From positions 1 through 64,000 of the forward strand of contig JAAEPZ010000012.1 in NCBI GenBank assembly GCA_024231955.1: a stretch of 64,000 nucleotides of DNA, given 5' to 3'. Within the stretch, counting starts at the first letter, position 1. Each line of letters begins with the position of its first letter. Both the position numbers and the translations under genes were made by a program. Origin of the DNA: a bacterium. Its GTDB lineage: Bacteria > Krumholzibacteriota > Krumholzibacteriia > JACNKJ01. Below are positions 8,655-17,366 of this stretch, piece after piece. The notes beneath the pieces were generated by a model. That model searched no databases, was not told the DNA's origin, and saw only the letters and a list, made by a program, of their open reading frames with translations.

Positions 8655-11067
8655 CGGCACCTTCCAATCCAGCAGCATCGACGGGCTTTGCTTCGGCCTC
8701 GTCCCCCTGCTCGTCATCCTCCCCGGTGATCTCCCCCTCAGGCCCGAGATCGACAGCATCGTCGACGGTCTCGGAAGTATCTCCGGACTCGACCGCCGCT
8801 GTTGCAGACGCCCCCCTCTCCCTCCTCCCCGATTTCTCGGGGCTCTCCTTCGATTTATCGGAGGGATACTGAATGCGCGGATGGTAGATACTGAGGAGAG
8901 TCGTGATGAAGCTCTCACGGATAATCGCCAACTCTCTGATGCTGAGCCCGCACTCCTCAAGTTCACCGTCGCTCAATCGGATGTCGATGGACTCACGCAC
9001 AACCGCCCGAATCTTCGCCGTACTAGGGGAATCAAACGATCGGGCTGTGGCCTCCACGCTGTCGGCCAGCATGAGGATGGCCGTTTCGGCGGAATGGGGC
9101 CGGGGGCCGCTGTAGCGGAAATCGTCATCCTTGACCTGGCCGTGGGCGTCCTGTTCGACCGCCTTGTGGTAGAAGTATTTCATCACGGTCGTGCCGTGAT
9201 GCTCGGGGATCCCCCGTCTGACTACTCCCGGCAGCTTGATTTTCTCGGCAAGATCCATCCCCTCTTTGATGTGGGAGGCGATGATCAGCGCACTCATGTT
9301 GGGGCTGAGCTTGTCGTGTCGGTTGCGACCGCCCTGTTGATTCTCCGAGAAGTAGTCGGGCTTCTGCAATTTGCCGATATCATGATAGTAGGCGCAGACC
9401 TTGGCCAGAAGAGCATTGACGCCTATGGCATCCGCCGCCGCCTCCGCCAGATTACTGACAACCAGGCTGTGCTGGAACGTGCCGGGCGCCTCGACTTTCA
9501 TCCGCTTCAGGATGGGGCGGTTGAGATCGGTCAACTCCAGCAGCGTGAAGTTGGTGGTCAGGTCGAAATATCTTTCGAGCAGCGGGAGAATGGGCATCAC
9601 AAGCCAGGTGCAGATCAGACCGTTGCCCATCCCCTTGAGGCAGCTGATCGCGATGCCGCGCACATCGCCACCACCCTCGACCAAGCCGATGGCCAGGATG
9701 CCGAGCAGATAGGCCAGCGAAACGTAGGCAACGCTCTTGTAGAGCTGCAGCCGGCTGCGGAACTGCTGGATAGAGAAGATCGAGGTGCCGCCCGCGAGCA
9801 GAGCGACCAGGATGCCGTTCAGAGGGACGGAGGTGCTCACGGCCAGAATCGTGATCGAGAATACCACCGTAATGATCGCCAGTGGGATATCATAGAGGCC
9901 GGCCATAATCAGAGCCACGAATGTGATGGGCAGCATGTACTCGCCGCTGTCGACCATCAGCGCATATTTGCTCGCAATCAGGAACAGGAGCGTCAGAATG
10001 CCGATCAGGAGCACCCGGCGGCTGTCCACGAAGAAATCGGAGCGATAGGCCATGAGGAAACGGATGGTGAGGGTCATCAGGAAACACAACAGCACCAGAT
10101 GACCGGCGACGTAACCGATCCGTTTCCAGATACTGTCGCTCTGGACACCCAACGCCTCCTCCAGGGCGGTCAGTTTATCGATATGGTCCTGGGTTACCTG
10201 CACATTGGAGCCGAGAATCGAGACATCCTTCGCCACGATGATAAATGTCTCCACCTCATCGGTCGCCTCCTGCTTGCGCACGGAGGTCTCTTCGGCATCA
10301 TAAAAGCAGTTGGGCAGCAGATGGGTTCTCGCCAGCGAGCGGATCGTCTGCCGCGAATCGGGATCCCAGCTCCGCAGGTTGCGGGTTTGCCGCTCCAGGA
10401 TTCGATCCAGCGCCTCCTGATCCTCCATCCGGCCGGCATCCACCAGTGTCTCCCCCTCCGGGCGGATGAGGGTGAGCCGGGACTGCCCGTTGATCCCACG
10501 CAAAAGGGGACGACGGGTATCCAGGATGCCACCCGCAAGGATACTGTCGACAACGGCACTGACGACATCCAGCAGAGCGCTGCCCTCCCGGAGAAGGATA
10601 GCGGCATCGTCACCCTTGATGGCGGGATTGAGGCCCATCAACTGATCGACACGCTGCTGCATGGTGACGACCGAATCCAGCTCCTGAATCGTCGTGAGAT
10701 CCCGGTAGAGCTTATCGAGACGGCGATCCATCTGAGCATCGATACTCGGATCGAGACGGTAAACGGGATGCACATCGAGCGAGGCGACCGCACGCTGCTC
10801 ATCCAGTTGCTTTTCGTTGATGGGCACACGGAACGAGATGGGTGCGATGACCTCCTCGCCGCGCTGCGTCACATCGCCCAGTTGGTATTCGAAGTGAGAA
10901 ATATAGGTGGCGGGAGGATACAGAAGCAGGGCCGCAGTCAGAATCGCCAGGCCGATGAGGATATTGAAGATGATCGTCCAGCGCGTCAAACCGCCGGCGC
11001 TGAGAACCTCTTTGCCGTCACCGGACACGAACCGCTGTCCCGACTGTCTATGCGAGTACCTGTGCAT
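8626..11067 (-). CDS. 7TM HD-domain phosphodiesterase, PgpH-like
   Basis: 813 residues. The order is a short cytoplasmic N-terminus, one TM helix, a large extracytoplasmic 7TMR-HDED domain (~residues 55-300), a block of seven TM helices (~310-490), and a C-terminal HD domain with the metal motif (a His-containing helix FQHSLVVSNLAEAA, then YYHDIGKLQKP). Proteins of this build (PgpH) hydrolyse cyclic di-AMP; the activity here is inferred from architecture. The C-terminal ~80 residues are a low-complexity Ser/Glu/Asp/Ala tail, possibly an addition to the family core. It starts immediately after the phoH stop, so the genes are co-transcribed. Confidence 0.9.
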   Translation of the reverse strand: MHRYSHRQSGQRFVSGDGKEVLSAGGLTRWTIIFNILIGLAILTAALLLYPPATYISHFEYQLGDVTQRGEEVIAPISFRVPINEKQLDEQRAVASLDVHPVYRLDPSIDAQMDRRLDKLYRDLTTIQELDSVVTMQQRVDQLMGLNPAIKGDDAAILLREGSALLDVVSAVVDSILAGGILDTRRPLLRGINGQSRLTLIRPEGETLVDAGRMEDQEALDRILERQTRNLRSWDPDSRQTIRSLARTHLLPNCFYDAEETSVRKQEATDEVETFIIVAKDVSILGSNVQVTQDHIDKLTALEEALGVQSDSIWKRIGYVAGHLVLLCFLMTLTIRFLMAYRSDFFVDSRRVLLIGILTLLFLIASKYALMVDSGEYMLPITFVALIMAGLYDIPLAIITVVFSITILAVSTSVPLNGILVALLAGGTSIFSIQQFRSRLQLYKSVAYVSLAYLLGILAIGLVEGGGDVRGIAISCLKGMGNGLICTWLVMPILPLLERYFDLTTNFTLLELTDLNRPILKRMKVEAPGTFQHSLVVSNLAEAAADAIGVNALLAKVCAYYHDIGKLQKPDYFSENQQGGRNRHDKLSPNMSALIIASHIKEGMDLAEKIKLPGVVRRGIPEHHGTTVMKYFYHKAVEQDAHGQVKDDDFRYSGPRPHSAETAILMLADSVEATARSFDSPSTAKIRAVVRESIDIRLSDGELEECGLSIRELAIIRESFITTLLSIYHPRIQYPSDKSKESPEKSGRRERGASATAAVESGDTSETVDDAVDLGPEGEITGEDDEQGDEAEAKPVDAAGLEGADAIIDPGKS

Positions 11068-12036
11068 TTAGTGCTTACTATCCTTGTTGCTTGATTCCCG
11101 CTCAAACGCCTCAATGATCTTACGGACCAGATGATGACGCACAACGTCATTCTGGTCCAGATCAACAAAGCAGATCCCGTCGATATTCGATAGTAGTTTC
11201 CGCGCAGCAATCAGACCCGATGCTCCACTGTCCTCCAGATCAATCTGGGTGATGTCCCCCGTGATCACCGCCTGGCTGGCATTGCCCAGCCGCGTGAGGA
11301 ACATCTTCATCTGGGTCGCAGTGGTATTCTGCGCTTCATCCAGCACGACAAAGGCGTTGTTCAGCGTGCGACCGCGCATGTAGGCCAGCGGGATGGTTTC
11401 GATTACGCCGCTCTCGATCAGCCGCTTGGTCTTTGAGCTGCCCACCATGTCGGTCATGGCGTCATAAAGGGGACGGATATAGGGATCGATTTTCTCCTGC
11501 AAATCCCCCGGCAGGAAGCCCAGGCTCTCTCCAGCCTCCACCGCGGGCCTGACGAGCATCAGTCGTTCGATCTTGTGGTCGCGCAACAGAGCCAATCCAT
11601 GAGCGATGGCCAGAAAGCTCTTGCCGGTGCCTGCGGGGCCGACGGCGAAGACGATGTCATGCTGCTGCATCGCCTCGACATATTTCTTCTGGCCGAAAGT
11701 CTTCGGCTTGACGCCACCTTTTCGTCCCGCATGGAAGACGACGCCGTCGAGATCACTCAACCGCCGCTCATTGTGCTCCCGGTGTAATCCCAGGGCGTAG
11801 TGAATGTCCTGTTCGGAGAGTGCGCGCCCCGTCTTGCCCAGCTCGATCAGGTCGAGAATGACGCTGGCCATCTCCTCGACTTTCGGGCGAGAACCGGTCA
11901 GGATCACCTTGTCGCCGCGAACGGTTATCCGCCCCTCGAAATCCTCCTCCAGAATCCGGACATGCTTATCACTGACCCCCAACAGGTTCAGGGCATCAAC
12001 ATCTGCGATCGAGAGAGTTTCCTGGTGTTCTTTCAC
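11068..12036 (-). CDS. phoH: PhoH-like ATPase
   Basis: PhoH/YbeZ-type P-loop ATPase thought to act in RNA metabolism with YbeY. Walker A is GPAGTGKSF and Walker B FVVLDEAQN, with the PhoH segments RPAVEAGESLGFLPGD and YMRGRTLNNAF. A degenerate KH-like N-terminus precedes it. The start is uncertain: AAGGA at 12043-12047 lies 6 nt before a GTG at 12034-12036, which I prefer; an in-frame ATG abuts the same AAGGA, and an in-frame TTG (12052-12054) falls in the T-tract of the preceding terminator. First gene of the leftward string to glyS. Confidence 0.92.
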   Translation of the reverse strand: MKEHQETLSIADVDALNLLGVSDKHVRILEEDFEGRITVRGDKVILTGSRPKVEEMASVILDLIELGKTGRALSEQDIHYALGLHREHNERRLSDLDGVVFHAGRKGGVKPKTFGQKKYVEAMQQHDIVFAVGPAGTGKSFLAIAHGLALLRDHKIERLMLVRPAVEAGESLGFLPGDLQEKIDPYIRPLYDAMTDMVGSSKTKRLIESGVIETIPLAYMRGRTLNNAFVVLDEAQNTTATQMKMFLTRLGNASQAVITGDITQIDLEDSGASGLIAARKLLSNIDGICFVDLDQNDVVRHHLVRKIIEAFERESSNKDSKH

Positions 12037-12051
12037 AGTCATTCCTTCATG

Positions 12052-12086
12052 CAAAAACTCTTGGCGCCCCGCCGGGCGCCAAGAGT
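12052..12086 (-). terminator. Terminator of the LysM-lipoprotein operon, abutting phoH
   Basis: A perfect 12-bp stem (12057-12068 with 12075-12086) with a 6-nt loop is followed on the minus strand by TTTTTG. It lies 48 nt after the LysM-protein stop and only 16 nt before the probable phoH start, so it separates the two units or acts as an attenuator in front of phoH. Confidence 0.85.
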
Positions 12087-12133
12087 CTCGGATAATTCAG
12101 GATTGCATATACCGGGATTCAGCCAATGATGAC

Positions 12134-12820
12134 CTACCGGGGGATCTCAAAGACCTGGTCCGGATAGATAAGATCCGGATCGTTGATCTGGTCCCTATTT
12201 GCTTCGTAGATTTTAGGCCACTCGCGGAAATCGTCGTAGATCTCCCAGTAACCGGCGATCTTGGCCAGCCATTCGCCACGCACGACTTTGTGCTGCTTCG
12301 GCCAGTCACGGGGAATCGCAAAGACCTGGCCCGGATAGATCAGGTCGGGATCCTTGATCTGATCCCGATTCGCCCTGTAGATGCGGGGCCACTTCACGGG
12401 ATCGGCATAGATCGCCTCTTTGGCGGAGATCCACCACAGGCAATCGCCCTTCACGACTTCATAGGATCCGGGTAGCGACTCGAAGTAGTTGGTTTCGCCG
12501 CGAATCTGCTCCACTTCGGTTCTCTGGGCCTCATGCCTGCTCTGAACCGTTGCCAGCTGCCGTTTGAGCTGGTCGATCCGAACATCATCGTTGCCGGACT
12601 TCAGATCGGCGGTAGACTCCGCCAGACGCTCCAGCTCAGAGGCGAGTTCGGCGCAGTACTCCTCAGCCTGCTCCTTACCAAGATTGTCGTATTCATCCTG
12701 GGTATAGTAATCGCCGGTAGCGACATCGGCTTGACGAGTAGTCTTCTTGCTACAACCGGATGTCCCCAAGAGCCCAAGGGTCAGCAGGGAGATCATTACC
12801 AGCACTAGTACACGTTTCAT
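12134..12820 (-). CDS. LysM-domain lipoprotein
   Basis: 228 residues. A lipoprotein signal (MKRVLVLVMISLLTLGLLGT, then SGC) gives an acylated Cys near residue 23. Next is a coiled-coil region (~45-110) and two LysM-type modules at the C-terminus. The modules are near-duplicates: each ends in a segment of the type WPxIYxANRDQIxDPDLIYPxQVFxIP, the first around residues 145-170 and the second at the very end. This suggests a membrane-anchored peptidoglycan-binding or spacer protein. AAGGAG lies 7 nt before the ATG. It is 26 nt downstream of another small lipoprotein gene and is followed by a strong terminator. Confidence 0.85.
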   Translation of the reverse strand: MKRVLVLVMISLLTLGLLGTSGCSKKTTRQADVATGDYYTQDEYDNLGKEQAEEYCAELASELERLAESTADLKSGNDDVRIDQLKRQLATVQSRHEAQRTEVEQIRGETNYFESLPGSYEVVKGDCLWWISAKEAIYADPVKWPRIYRANRDQIKDPDLIYPGQVFAIPRDWPKQHKVVRGEWLAKIAGYWEIYDDFREWPKIYEANRDQINDPDLIYPDQVFEIPR

Positions 12821-12846
12821 AAACGCGCTCCTTCTCTGGGTCTGGC

Positions 12847-13131
12847 CTATCGGCCGCTGCCCTTCTTGAGTTCTTCGAGACGCTGCTTCATTTCGGCCAA
12901 CTCGGCATCACTGACGACATCCACACTAATGGTGGCCAATCTGGCCTCCAGAGCCTCAACTTCAGCCGCCTGACTGTCGCTTTTGACCTTCGCAGCCTCG
13001 TATTCCCCACGCGCCTGCTCAACCTGAGCAGAATCAACGTTGCATGGAGGAGGTGTTCCACAGCCCGCAACAATGCAGACCGCCATCATTAAAACAAGTA
13101 CCAGCCGTCCCTTACCAGTGCTCAGGCTCAA
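12847..13131 (-). CDS. Small coiled-coil lipoprotein
   Basis: About 94 residues from a TTG start at 13129-13131 that has AAGGAGG 6 nt upstream; a longer ATG start exists but would give an unusually long N-region. A lipobox (CIVAGC) is followed by a Glu/Ala/Lys-rich helix predicted to form a coiled coil up to the C-terminus (MKQRLEELKKGSGR). No family is recognised. It resembles small Lpp-like or adaptor lipoproteins and is in an operon with the LysM lipoprotein. Confidence 0.7.
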   Translation of the reverse strand: MSLSTGKGRLVLVLMMAVCIVAGCGTPPPCNVDSAQVEQARGEYEAAKVKSDSQAAEVEALEARLATISVDVVSDAELAEMKQRLEELKKGSGR

Positions 13132-13211
13132 ACCAACCCTCCTTGGGTTTTTACATCCGCCTGTCAACTCTTTGTATCTCAAGAGCTTAAAGGCTCATAC
13201 AGCCACTAGAA

Positions 13212-13241
13212 AACTTAGATGAGGAAGCCTCATACTGTCAA
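13212..13241 (-). promoter_or_regulatory. Possible promoter with palindrome in the spacer, before the two lipoprotein genes
   Basis: On the minus strand a perfect -35 box TTGACA (13236-13241) is followed after 18 nt by a poor -10 candidate, TAAGTT (13212-13217). The spacer contains the perfect palindrome ATGAGG-N3-CCTCAT (13219-13233). The palindrome could be an operator. Alternatively the same hairpin plus the following TAAGTTTTC may be a weak terminator for aspS. Confidence 0.35.
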
Positions 13242-13288
13242 GCTAATAATAGCCTTTCAGATGCAGCAACAAGTATTCCAGAGCTAAC

Positions 13289-15073
13289 TTATTCGCCCCG
13301 AATCTCCAGCCCCAACTCCTTGAGCTGCTCGTCGTCAATCGGCGACGGGCTGCCGACCATGGGACTCGTCCCCTTCAATGTCTTCGGGAATGCAATATAA
13401 TCCCTGATCGAAGAACCGCCATCCAGAACCATCAACAGTCGATCCAGTCCCGGAGCGATACCTCCATGCGGCGGGGCGCCGAAATCAAAGGCACCAAGGA
13501 GGAATCCAAAGCGCTCTTCAGCCTCCGCCTTGTCGATTCCGACCACAGCCATGACTCTCTCCTGGATATCGCGGCGGTGGATACGGATGCTGCCGCTGGC
13601 CAGTTCCACCCCATTGCACACCAGATCGTACAGCTGCCCATGCACCTGACCGGGATCGGATTCGAGCTTGTCAATGTCCTCGAGGCAGGGCATTGAGAAC
13701 AGGTGATGCATGGCGTCCCAACGCTGGTGATCCTCGTTCCACTCGAAAAGGGGGAACCGATGTACCCATAGGAAGCGGAAATCGCCCGGTTCCGTCAACT
13801 TGAGTTGCGCACCCAGACGACTGCGCACGGCCCCCAGGGAGACCGCCGCGACCTGAGGAGTGTCCGCCACCATAAGGAGCAGGTCGCCGACCTCGAGCTC
13901 CATCGCCTGAGCAATAGCCTCCCCCGGTGCATCGGCAAAGAACTTGGAGACGCCGCCGGACAGCCCCTCTTCGGTCACCTTCATCCAGGCCAGGCCCTTG
14001 GCCTTGAAGTGCTTGGCGAGATCCTCCAACTCGGTGATCTGCTTGCGGGAGAAGGTGGCAGCGCCGGGTACGCGGATACCCTTCACGCGCCCGCCGGACT
14101 CGACGACCGACTTGAACGCGTTGAAGGTGCTGGCGGCCGCAATCTCGCTCAGGTCAACAAGTTCAAGGCCGAAACGCATATCGGGCTTGTCGGTGCCGAA
14201 GCGATCCATGGCTTCGGCATAGCTCAGACACAGGAAGGAGCCGGGCAGATCCTGACCCATCACCGTCTTGAAGATGTGCTGCAGCAGGGACTCCACAACC
14301 GCGAAGATCTCCTCTTCCGAGACGAAACTCATCTCCATATCGATCTGTGTGTGCTCGGGCTGCCTGTCGCCGCGCAGATCCTCATCGCGCATGCAGCGAG
14401 CCATCTGGAAATATTTCTCGTATCCGGCCACCATCAGCAGCTGCTTGTAGAGCTGGGGACTCTGGGGCAGGGCATAGAAACAACCCTGCTGGAGACGGCT
14501 GGGCACCACATAGTCACGTGCGCCCTCAGGAGTGCTCCGGATCAGGAGTGGAGTCTCGATCTCCAGGAATCCCTCCGAGGAGAGGAAATCGCGGATGGCA
14601 CGGACGATATCGTGCCGGAAGATCATCCTCTCCTGCATCTCGTGACGTCTGAGATCCAGATAGCGATACTTGAAGCGTATTTCGTCGGAAACCTCATCCT
14701 GCACGACCGATTCGATCGGGAAGGGGGGCGTCTTGCTGGCATTGAGAATTCTGAGCTCCTCAACTAGCACCTCGACATCGCCGGACGGCATCTCGGCATT
14801 GCGCATGCCATCCGGACGCAAACGGACGCGCCCCTTGACCGCAAGCACGAACTCGGAGCGGATGTGCTTGACCTTTTCGAGGATGCAGGCATCCTCGCTA
14901 TCGATGACCACCTGACAGATTCCGCTGCGATCCCTCAGGTTGAGGAACACGAGTCCGCCATGATCCCGGCGACGATGCACCCAGCCCATGAGCAGAACCT
15001 CGCGATTGTCGTCATCCTGGCGCAGATCGGCGCAGGCATCACTTCTTTTCCAGTCACCCAGATTGTCCAGCAA
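13289..15073 (-). CDS. aspS: Aspartate--tRNA ligase
   Basis: Class II aspartyl-tRNA synthetase of the bacterial type: N-terminal OB-fold anticodon-binding domain (~1-130), catalytic core with motif 2 (MRDEDLRGDRQPEHTQID), a GAD insertion domain (~280-410), and motif 3 (GGIAPGLDRLLMVL). 594 residues, normal length. The start is TTG at 15071-15073 with CAGGAGG 6 nt upstream, a clear case of TTG initiation. hisS is 33 nt upstream on the same strand. Whether it is discriminating or also charges tRNA-Asn cannot be told here. Confidence 0.96.
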   Translation of the reverse strand: MLDNLGDWKRSDACADLRQDDDNREVLLMGWVHRRRDHGGLVFLNLRDRSGICQVVIDSEDACILEKVKHIRSEFVLAVKGRVRLRPDGMRNAEMPSGDVEVLVEELRILNASKTPPFPIESVVQDEVSDEIRFKYRYLDLRRHEMQERMIFRHDIVRAIRDFLSSEGFLEIETPLLIRSTPEGARDYVVPSRLQQGCFYALPQSPQLYKQLLMVAGYEKYFQMARCMRDEDLRGDRQPEHTQIDMEMSFVSEEEIFAVVESLLQHIFKTVMGQDLPGSFLCLSYAEAMDRFGTDKPDMRFGLELVDLSEIAAASTFNAFKSVVESGGRVKGIRVPGAATFSRKQITELEDLAKHFKAKGLAWMKVTEEGLSGGVSKFFADAPGEAIAQAMELEVGDLLLMVADTPQVAAVSLGAVRSRLGAQLKLTEPGDFRFLWVHRFPLFEWNEDHQRWDAMHHLFSMPCLEDIDKLESDPGQVHGQLYDLVCNGVELASGSIRIHRRDIQERVMAVVGIDKAEAEERFGFLLGAFDFGAPPHGGIAPGLDRLLMVLDGGSSIRDYIAFPKTLKGTSPMVGSPSPIDDEQLKELGLEIRGE

Positions 15074-15106
15074 GAGGGGCCTCCTGTTTACGGCTGCGGG
15101 AACCCA

Positions 15107-16393
15107 TCAAAGACCGGATTGGCGGGTTTCGCCGGCAATCCAGGTTTTGATCAATGTCAGTAATTGTTCCTCCGACAGAACCTTCTGTTCGCCGGAATCC
15201 AGATCTTTCAGGGTCGCGGTTCGGTTGGCGATCTCATCCTCACCCAGCAGGATCGCGAATCGCGCACCCCGGTTATTGGCTGTTTTCAACTGGGCCTTGA
15301 GTCCTCGCCCGGTGTAGTCGACCTCCACGGGCATAGCCTCGCGCAGATGGGCGGCAATCCGACCGCCGGCCGCTTCAGCCCCTGCGCACATCAGGCAGAG
15401 GTAAGCACCGCGGGATTTCCAATCCTTCTCGGAAAGGGTGCCTTCGCTCTGAATGGCCAGAATCAACCGCTCAATACCGGCCGAAAAGCCGACCGCCGGT
15501 GTCGCCGGTCCGCCACACTGCTCCACCAGCCCGTCGTACCGTCCCCCGCCGCCCAGAGCGCTCTGAGCGCCAAGTGACGGGTAATGCACTTCGTAGACGG
15601 TCCGCGTGTAATAGTCCAGCCCACGCACCAGAGAGGGATCGATCTCCACGGAGATACCGGCCGTCTGCAGGAGTTCACCCACGTGATCCATATGCGTCCG
15701 ACAGTCGTCACAGAGATGGTCCAGAATCTTGGGAGCATCCGCGATCGCCTCGCGGCATCCGGGGACCTTGCAGTCGAACACCCGCAAGGGATTGGATCCG
15801 GTGCGGGTCAGACAGGTCTTGCAAAGGACATCACCCTTGCCTGCCAGGAATTTGCGCAATATCTCGATGTACCCGGGGCGGCAGGCATCATCGCCAACGC
15901 TGCCCAGCGTCACCTTGAGGTCGGAGAGACCCACCTCACGCAACAGGGTGACGAACAACTCGATGGTCTCCGCATCCAGAGCCGCCCCACCAGTACCGAA
16001 AGCCTCAACGCCCAGTTGATGAAACTGACGATAGCGACCGGCCTGAGGACGGTCATAACGGAACATCGGCCCCCAGTAGCACAGTCGATGTGTCCCTCCG
16101 CTGGCCAGCAGGCTGTTCTCCACCACCAGTCGCACGACACCCGCCGTCGCCTCGGGCCGGAGAGAGAGACTGCGACCCTTGCGGTCCGCGAAGGTATACA
16201 TCTCCTTGGCGACCACGTCGGTATCCTCACCGACAGTGCGGGTAAAGAGCTCCGTGCGTTCGAAGACCGGAGTATCTACGCCGACATAACCGAACTGGGT
16301 TGAGATCTGCTCAAAGAGATGCCGGAGATAGCGCCAGAGCGGGCTTTGCTCGGGAGTCAAGTCATTGGTACCGCGAGGGCGTTGAAATTTCAT
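15107..16393 (-). CDS. hisS: Histidine--tRNA ligase
   Basis: Class II histidyl-tRNA synthetase. The start MKFQRPRGTNDLTPEQ is typical; ATG at 16391-16393 with GGAGGGGAGAT just upstream, so I reject a longer in-frame extension. The His-specific signatures GLDYYTRTVYEVH and GGGRYDGLVEQ are intact, followed by the C-terminal anticodon domain. 428 residues, normal. The ATG overlaps the stop codon of the VanZ-like gene (ATGA), and aspS follows. Confidence 0.96.
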   Translation of the reverse strand: MKFQRPRGTNDLTPEQSPLWRYLRHLFEQISTQFGYVGVDTPVFERTELFTRTVGEDTDVVAKEMYTFADRKGRSLSLRPEATAGVVRLVVENSLLASGGTHRLCYWGPMFRYDRPQAGRYRQFHQLGVEAFGTGGAALDAETIELFVTLLREVGLSDLKVTLGSVGDDACRPGYIEILRKFLAGKGDVLCKTCLTRTGSNPLRVFDCKVPGCREAIADAPKILDHLCDDCRTHMDHVGELLQTAGISVEIDPSLVRGLDYYTRTVYEVHYPSLGAQSALGGGGRYDGLVEQCGGPATPAVGFSAGIERLILAIQSEGTLSEKDWKSRGAYLCLMCAGAEAAGGRIAAHLREAMPVEVDYTGRGLKAQLKTANNRGARFAILLGEDEIANRTATLKDLDSGEQKVLSEEQLLTLIKTWIAGETRQSGL

Positions 16394-16758
16394 CGGGTAT
16401 CTCCCCTCCTTGCGAGTCCTGATCTCCGGATGGTCACCATCAACAGCGCGCCGCAACTACCGCCAGTGAAGTCGGCCACCCAATCGCCCAACTCCCGCGT
16501 ACGATAGGGGATCAGCCCCTGATAGAGTTCGTCGCAAACACCGACAACGGCCGCTAGGGTTATTGCTGTCAACAGCGTACGGCCTGCGCCTGCGACCTCG
16601 ATGCCGCTTACCGCTATAAAGACCACGGACAATCCCGCGTAAAGTACGAAGTGAGCAACCTTGTCGAGATTATGCGGCATTCCCGACCCCAGACTCTGAC
16701 CGGGAATCGAAGACAATCCGAATATCAGCATTACATATAGAAGCCACAACCACCTCAC
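16390..16758 (-). CDS. VanZ-like membrane protein
   Basis: 122 residues with about four transmembrane helices. The pattern HNLDKVAHFVLYAGLS and, later, DELYQGLIPYRTRELGDWVADFTGG is typical of the VanZ family, whose general function is unknown. The start is GTG at 16756-16758 with GAGGG 7 nt upstream. Its stop overlaps the hisS start, so the two are co-translated; the link to hisS is probably only positional. Confidence 0.85.
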   Translation of the reverse strand: MRWLWLLYVMLIFGLSSIPGQSLGSGMPHNLDKVAHFVLYAGLSVVFIAVSGIEVAGAGRTLLTAITLAAVVGVCDELYQGLIPYRTRELGDWVADFTGGSCGALLMVTIRRSGLARRGDTR

Positions 16759-16788
16759 GACAATTCCCTCTCATTGAAAAGCCTCAGG

Positions 16789-16814
16789 TAAAAAAAAACC
16801 GCCTGATGGCGGTT
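16789..16814 (-). terminator. Terminator of the PTS EIIA gene
   Basis: A 7-bp stem AACCGCC/GGCGGTT with a TGAT loop (16797-16814) is followed on the minus strand by a long T-run (at least eight T). It lies about 20 nt after the EIIA stop. Confidence 0.88.
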
Positions 16815-16834
16815 CTCTGCGATAACGAAACCGC

Positions 16835-17293
16835 TTAATTCTCCTCAAACTCCCGCACGATGGCCAGCACATCCTGTGGTGTGGCGGTATTCCTCAGCCT
16901 TTCCCGCAGGTTGGAACCATGCAGGACACGGGAGATTTTCGCCAGGATCTTGACATGCTCATTGCCGATGCCGCGAGGACCGAGGATCATGAATATCAGG
17001 TCAACGGGTTGCTTGTCCATCGCATCAAAATCGATAGTCCGGGATGAACGCCAGAAAGAGAGGTGGGTGGTAGTGACCCCCTCCGATTGAGCGTGGGGGA
17101 TGGCGATACCGAGACCGATCCCCGTACTCATGATATTCTCCCTGACATCCAGATCCTCAAGAACCTTTTCGGGTTCCGATACATAGCCGCACTCGTGAAG
17201 ATGGGCCAAAGCCGCCTTGAAGAATCCCTGCTTGGAATCAGTTTCAAGATCAAGTCTGATCGCATCTTCCTTGAGATAGTCGGATAGTTGCAT
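16835..17293 (-). CDS. PTS fructose-type EIIA domain protein (PtsN-like)
   Basis: 152 residues forming one EIIA-2 domain. The phosphoacceptor histidine lies in GIAIPHAQS (His67). The conserved LDVRENIMSTGIGLGIA and the ILAKISRVL helix support the family. No sugar-specific EIIB or EIIC gene is adjacent, so a regulatory role like that of EIIA-Ntr is more likely than sugar transport; this is inference. It has its own promoter (17327-17355) and terminator, so it is monocistronic. Confidence 0.85.
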   Translation of the reverse strand: MQLSDYLKEDAIRLDLETDSKQGFFKAALAHLHECGYVSEPEKVLEDLDVRENIMSTGIGLGIAIPHAQSEGVTTTHLSFWRSSRTIDFDAMDKQPVDLIFMILGPRGIGNEHVKILAKISRVLHGSNLRERLRNTATPQDVLAIVREFEEN

Positions 17294-17326
17294 AGCTTTG
17301 CAAAGCCTCCAGGTTATTCTCCGGCC

Positions 17327-17355
17327 AGTTTATTGAGGTCGGGCCCAGTAGTCAA
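17327..17355 (-). promoter_or_regulatory. Sigma-70-type promoter for the EIIA gene
   Basis: On the minus strand TTGACT (17350-17355) and TAAACT (17327-17332) are 17 nt apart, about 35 nt upstream of the EIIA start codon. Confidence 0.5.
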
Positions 17356-17366
17356 GTGAACTGCAC

